In this document: positions 60,252 to 64,000 of the stretch, piece by piece | How the letters are laid out: the number at the start of each line of letters is the position of its first letter | How positions within the stretch are numbered: position 1 is the stretch's first letter | Source of the DNA: CAZJHD01 sp964545855 | GTDB taxonomy: Bacteria; Planctomycetota; UBA1135; JACQFD01 | Assembly: GCA_964545855.1 (NCBI GenBank) | Contig: CAZJHD010000003.1 | Coordinates: 1 to 64,000, forward strand | DNA length: 64,000 bases | Direction of reading: 5' to 3' | The notes under the pieces: model-generated | Told to the model about the DNA's origin: nothing | The model's database searches: none | The model's input: only the letters and a program-made list of their open reading frames with translations | Made by a program: the position numbers and the translations under genes

Positions 60252-61487
60252 TCACGGGACCCAGCCCAGCCGGGAAAGGGGCGCGACGATCGCACGCACG
60301 ACCCCCAGGATCCGGTCGGAACGCACGCCGCCGAAGGCGCGGCTGTCCTCGCTGTCGGAGGATCGGTCTCCGAGCACGAACCACTCGCCCGCGCCGAGCT
60401 CGTAGGGCTCGCGGACGCCGAGCTTCCCGCTCGCGACCCAATGCAGATCGCGATGCACCGAGAGGGCCACGATCTCCGCGTCGCCCCCGTGGATCGAGAG
60501 GCGCGCGCCGTGGATGCGGGGGACGAGAGGGACCCCGGCGTTGGCGAGGACCGGATGGGAATCCTCGTAGTCGACGGGAGGGACCGCGGGAGCCCCGTCG
60601 ACCTCGAAGCGAATCCGGTCGTCGACGTTCGCTGCGGAGATCGACACGACGCGGTCCGAGGGCCACGCGGGACCGGGAGCCGACGCCATCCGCACGGTCC
60701 TCTGCTCGGCGGCCCCTTCTCCCGAACCGGGGCCCAGCGGAAACGTCCGATCGATCTCCACGAGGGTCTCGGCGCCGCGCGCCGTGCGGCGCAACGAGAG
60801 AAGGAAGAGATCGCCCCGATCCTGCAGCTCGAACCGGATCCCCGCTTCGGCGCCCGAGAGCCGCAGCGTCACCTCGATCTCCAAGTCGTCCACGGCGAAG
60901 GAACCCGGGTGGAACACGCCCGCGGCGTCCTCCCAGCCGTCGGAGACGGGTCGCTTCAGCGAGAGGAAGGAATCCGGCGCGGCCGCCGCCAAGTCGTGCG
61001 CGCGGAATCGGGCTGGCTCGCCCTCGCGTTCCTCGACCCGCCCCGGGGCGGCCTCGAAGGCGCGACCTACGGGGCTGGAGGCGCGGGCGAGCGGGATGCG
61101 CACGCGGCGCCACTCCGCCGCGTCCTTCCGGTACTTCGTTCCGTTCACGACGAGGTCGCCGTCGACGACCTGGATCCGCTCGCGCGGCAGGCCGACGACA
61201 CGCTTGACGACCTCTCGGTCGCCGTCGAAGGGATGACGGAGTGCCAGGACGTCGAAGCGGCGCGGGGAGCGGAGCAGCGCCGTCAGCCGGTCGACGAGGA
61301 CGCGGTCGCCGGCCGCACCCTCCGCCTCGTCGTCGCCCAGGAGAGTCGGAGCCATGGAGGACGTGGGGATCCTCCGGACGTCGACGGCGAGCACCCGGGC
61401 CGCGACGAGGAGGAGCAGGGCCCCGAGCACGATCCGCCACCCGAGTCGCCTTCGGCGCGGCCGGGAGGGGGGTCGGTCGAGCGGCAC
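60252..61487 (-). CDS. lepB: Signal peptidase I with a large inserted domain
   Basis: The product is about 411 residues. One N-terminal transmembrane helix (residues 16-35) is followed by the catalytic Ser44 in PTSSMAPTLL and the catalytic Lys95 in REVVKRVVGLP. The C-terminal GDRSSDSEDSRAFGGV is the conserved box of the family. Between residues about 120 and 360 there is an insertion of beta-rich sequence (DDLEIEVTLRLSGAEAGIRFELQDRGDLF and later parts), reminiscent of a jelly-roll fold, that simple signal peptidases lack. It should cleave signal peptides of exported proteins, many of which are in this window. No ATG fits; I use the GTG at 61487. Confidence 0.88.
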   Translation of the reverse strand: MPLDRPPSRPRRRRLGWRIVLGALLLLVAARVLAVDVRRIPTSSMAPTLLGDDEAEGAAGDRVLVDRLTALLRSPRRFDVLALRHPFDGDREVVKRVVGLPRERIQVVDGDLVVNGTKYRKDAAEWRRVRIPLARASSPVGRAFEAAPGRVEEREGEPARFRAHDLAAAAPDSFLSLKRPVSDGWEDAAGVFHPGSFAVDDLEIEVTLRLSGAEAGIRFELQDRGDLFLLSLRRTARGAETLVEIDRTFPLGPGSGEGAAEQRTVRMASAPGPAWPSDRVVSISAANVDDRIRFEVDGAPAVPPVDYEDSHPVLANAGVPLVPRIHGARLSIHGGDAEIVALSVHRDLHWVASGKLGVREPYELGAGEWFVLGDRSSDSEDSRAFGGVRSDRILGVVRAIVAPLSRLGWVP

Positions 61488-61732
61488 GGGCCGGGTGTCG
61501 AGGAGTGGCGGGCCGCCCGAAACGGGAGGCCGCGGTCGACAGGATGGGCTCGGGGAGACGCCGGGCAAGTGGACCCTCCCGATAGCCGGCTCGGAAGATC
61601 CTCGGGAAGGGGGCGAACGGCAATGGGCCCGGCGTGCCGATGTATATTCGGCCGGGCGGCCGCTGCCCTCCACGGGGCCGCGGTCTCCCCTTCCCGATCG
61701 AACCCAGGCCCGAACCACAGAGGTTGCTCGTC

Positions 61733-62878
61733 GTGAGTGGACGACATGCCGGAACGACCTGGAAATCCATCCTCGGCCTGTGCGACGAAGCGGAGGAGCT
61801 CCGAGCGAAGTCCCGGGAGAATCCCGAGAGCGCGCCGGCGACGGTGCGCAGCGAGGCGCGCCGCCGCCGCCACGAGATGCGGGATCTCCTCGAGAAGGAG
61901 CTCACCCGGGGTCTCCTCGCGAACCTGCCGGGCGAGCGTCGGCTCTCCCTCGATGAGGCGGAGATCGTCGCGGTCCTCCTGCGGCGCTACGTGGATCCGC
62001 GCTCGCCCTGGCTGACGGGACGCGAACTGCTCGACCGAGTCGCGGACGACACGTTCTCGAAGCTCCGCGCGATCTCTCTGCTCGCACCCGACGCCCCGCT
62101 GCGCGCCTCCGGCCTGATGGCCGTGGAGCGCGCGCCCCGTGGCGCCGATCCGCTCGACGCCCGGTTTCGACTCTCCGAGGGCGCCGCGACGCTCTTCCTC
62201 GACTCGCCCACGGCGCCGCCGGTGCGTCGGCGCGCGAAGAAGATCCGCCCCTACCGCAGCAACCGCGAGTACCTGCTCGATCTCCGAGACCTCGCCGAGT
62301 ACTGCCGGCGCCGCGCGCACGCGATCTTCGGGCCGCCCGATGCGGAGGGCTATCGCCCGAATCGCGAGGAGCGACGGCACATCGCGAAGAAGATCCGCTC
62401 GATCGCCGCTCGCATCGAGCGCGACCTGAAGGCGACCGACGGGCGCGAGGTCTTCCCGATGGTGCAGTTCCAGAACGAGTTCGCGCTCACGGCCGAGGAG
62501 ACGATCGTCATCGTCGACCTCCTCTTCGCCGAGCTCTTCGAGGGCGAGATGTCGCTCGAGGTGGTGGAGCTGCTCCAGCTCGTGAGCCGCAACGAGGAAG
62601 ACCTGCTCCGGCGGCGGCGGATGTTCGTGCCGGAGGGCGCGCTCATGCGTCGCGGCCTCGTCGTGGCCGACGACGGCGACGACGAGCGAGAGACCACGGG
62701 GCGCGTGTCGCTCGCGCGCTGGGTGTTCGACCGCATCCTCGGCGACGAGATCCAGGGTCGGGCGATCGCACCGGACGAACGGATCGACTTCCACCTCTAC
62801 CTGAAGGACCTGAACGGCTCGGCGCGCTTCTATCGCGACCTCGCGAGCGGCGACGAGAACGACCGGGGCTCGGCGTAG
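61733..62878 (+). CDS. Hypothetical helical protein
   Basis: The 381-residue product is highly charged and mostly helical. Stretches include WKSILGLCDEAEELRAKSRENPESAP, EIVAVLLRRYVDPRSPWLTGRELL, EEREHIAKKIRS-like segments and FDRILGDEIQGRAIAPDERIDFHLYLKDL. There is no signal peptide, transmembrane helix or known motif. The start is uncertain: I use the GTG at 61733 with AGAGG about 8 bases upstream; a TTG at 61724 is also in frame. It is divergent from the signal peptidase gene with a 245-base gap and converges on the aspartate kinase gene 17 bases away. Confidence 0.75.
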   Translation: MSGRHAGTTWKSILGLCDEAEELRAKSRENPESAPATVRSEARRRRHEMRDLLEKELTRGLLANLPGERRLSLDEAEIVAVLLRRYVDPRSPWLTGRELLDRVADDTFSKLRAISLLAPDAPLRASGLMAVERAPRGADPLDARFRLSEGAATLFLDSPTAPPVRRRAKKIRPYRSNREYLLDLRDLAEYCRRRAHAIFGPPDAEGYRPNREERRHIAKKIRSIAARIERDLKATDGREVFPMVQFQNEFALTAEETIVIVDLLFAELFEGEMSLEVVELLQLVSRNEEDLLRRRRMFVPEGALMRRGLVVADDGDDERETTGRVSLARWVFDRILGDEIQGRAIAPDERIDFHLYLKDLNGSARFYRDLASGDENDRGSA

Positions 62879-62895
62879 CGACCCGCGGCGGCGCC

Positions 62896-64000
62896 TCAGC
62901 CGCCCTGCTGTCTCGCCGCCTCGGTGGCAGAGCCGGTGGCGGAGCCGGCGATGGCCGGCCTTCCTTCGAACAGCTCCCGGTGGAGCGTCAGGACTGCCGG
63001 CGCGGCCTCCGACTCCTCCACGAGGAGCGAGAGGCTCGAGCGCAGCGCCGACTGCGTGATCAGCTGCGGATCGATGGCCGCGTCGTGCAGCGTCGCCAGC
63101 ACCCGCGGCACGACGGAGCCATGGCGGCGCATGCCGCGACCGACGACCGACACGGTCGCCTTGCTGTGCGCCACGGTCACCTCCGCGATCGGCGCGAGCG
63201 CGCGGGCGACGGCCTCCAGGTCGGCGTCGTCCCCCGTCGTGAGCGTCACGGAGACCTCGGACGTCGCGATGTGATCGATCGCGATCTCCCGCCGGCCGAA
63301 CTCCTCGAAGAGGCGCGCCATGAACCCGCTCTGTCCGAGCATTCGAGTGGAGACGACGTTCAGCATCGCGACGCCGCGCCGAGAGGTGATGGACGTCACG
63401 GGTGCCGGCTCCCCGGCCACGTCGCGCACGATCAACGTGCCCGTCGATTGCGACCGCCGCGTGTTGAGAACGCGCACGGGGATGTTCTTCGCGACGGCCG
63501 GCTGGATCGTCGCGGGGTGCAGCACCTTCCCGCCGTAGTAGGCGAGCTCGCCCGCCTCCTCGTAGGACATGACGGGGATGCTCCGCGCCTCGGGGACGAC
63601 GCGCGGATCGGCCGTCATCACGCCATCCACGTCGGTCCAGATCTGGATCTCCTCGGCGCCGATCGCGTTGCCGAAGATGGCGCCCGAGTAGTCGCTCCCG
63701 TTGCGGCCGAGCGTCGTCACGTGGCCGTCGCGGTCGCGGCCGATGAAGCCCGTGATCACGGGCACGCCCGTCGCGCCCGACAGCGCGTGCGCGATGCCCT
63801 GCTCCGCTTCGGGGAGAGGACGCGCGCGCCCGTAGTTCGAGTCGGTCACGAGGCCGAGATCGAAGGCGTCGTGGGCGCTCGCCTCGATGCCGGCCTCGGC
63901 GAAGTGGGCCGCGACGGCGCGCGCGCTCAACCGCTCTCCGAAGGACATCACGTGATCGAGCGTGCGCGCCGAGAGCTCGCGGACGACGGAGATGCCGTGG
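62896..64000 (-). CDS. lysC: Aspartate kinase (N-terminus beyond the window)
   Basis: This is the C-terminal 367 or so residues of aspartokinase, the enzyme that phosphorylates aspartate to start lysine, threonine and methionine synthesis. The kinase part has MSFGERLSARAVAAHF, PVITGFIGRD, TTLGRNGSDYSGA and IWTDVDGVMTADPR with VVPEARSIPVMSYEEAGELAYYGGKVLHP. Two ACT domains follow (GVAMLNVVSTRMLGQSGFMARLF and KATVSVVGRGMRRHGSV) for feedback control by amino acids. The frame is open to the window edge, and about 100 N-terminal residues are missing. No other lysine-pathway gene is visible. Confidence 0.95.
   Translation of the reverse strand, partial: HGISVVRELSARTLDHVMSFGERLSARAVAAHFAEAGIEASAHDAFDLGLVTDSNYGRARPLPEAEQGIAHALSGATGVPVITGFIGRDRDGHVTTLGRNGSDYSGAIFGNAIGAEEIQIWTDVDGVMTADPRVVPEARSIPVMSYEEAGELAYYGGKVLHPATIQPAVAKNIPVRVLNTRRSQSTGTLIVRDVAGEPAPVTSITSRRGVAMLNVVSTRMLGQSGFMARLFEEFGRREIAIDHIATSEVSVTLTTGDDADLEAVARALAPIAEVTVAHSKATVSVVGRGMRRHGSVVPRVLATLHDAAIDPQLITQSALRSSLSLLVEESEAAPAVLTLHRELFEGRPAIAGSATGSATEAARQQGG

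Noticed and set aside
60420..61487. Signal peptidase gene as a fusion caused by frameshift
   Set aside because: The catalytic Ser, Lys and the C-terminal box are in one uninterrupted frame, so the insertion is a genuine part of the protein.
1..64000. CRISPR arrays, tRNA or rRNA genes, integrases
   Set aside because: I saw no regularly spaced repeats, cloverleaf-like sequences, rRNA motifs, or recombinase signatures in the translated genes.

Overview
The window is about 70 percent GC, densely coded on both strands, and contains no rRNA, tRNA or CRISPR that I can see. The gene content points to a Planctomycetota bacterium, probably one of the lineages rich in FG-GAP propeller proteins, although this is inference from gene families and not a placement. 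The signs are Ser/Thr kinases fused to formylglycine-enzyme-like domains, ECF sigma factors beside kinases, large exported FG-GAP beta-propellers that share one C-terminal domain, exported carboxypeptidase-regulatory-like proteins, a nickel superoxide dismutase, and many GTG/TTG starts.

Layout. 1-9450: a large exported protein split by one in-frame TAG, a COG1373-type AAA ATPase (AAA_14 + DUF4143), a VgrG-PAAR pair, an ECF sigma factor, and a second ATPase next to the stump of another sigma factor. 9582-16577: a kinase-FGE fusion, a small membrane methyltransferase, a third ATPase, an exported GxGND-repeat protein, and a vapB antitoxin with a truncated vapC. 16646-30456: a very large exported protein, a trypsin-like protease, three FG-GAP proteins, and a decaying cassette of a fourth ATPase, a BamE-like membrane protein and a protease remnant. 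30685-35517: a kinase-TPR protein with its sigma factor, then a second copy of the same cassette that lacks the ATPase. 35553-39187: a ribose-type sugar ABC transporter with a 100-bp perfect palindrome between its binding-protein and ATPase genes. 39368-50970: a second kinase-FGE fusion, two pairs of tandem lipoproteins, an MscS channel, an aldo/keto reductase and Ni-SOD. 51097-57950: two glycosyltransferases, two radical SAM proteins and purF. 57972-64000: a sigma/anti-sigma/DUF3106-like operon, a signal peptidase I with a large insertion, a hypothetical protein, and a partial aspartate kinase.

The most unusual theme is the four COG1373-type ATPases. Each keeps Walker A and B motifs and a PD-(D/E)XK-like ExK motif, and each has a different inverted repeat at or just before its start codon. 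One of these repeats (24647-24685) has a clear homologue at 35479-35517, where no ATPase follows. Both sites head the same cassette on the minus strand, in the order inverted repeat, (ATPase), BamE-like membrane protein, trypsin-like protease. The two copies have decayed in complementary ways. Copy A keeps the ATPase, but its membrane protein has a nonsense codon and its protease has lost the catalytic domain by an in-frame deletion. Copy B has lost the ATPase and keeps the other two genes intact. The second ATPase sits against the stump of an ECF sigma gene, which suggests these genes arrive as insertions.
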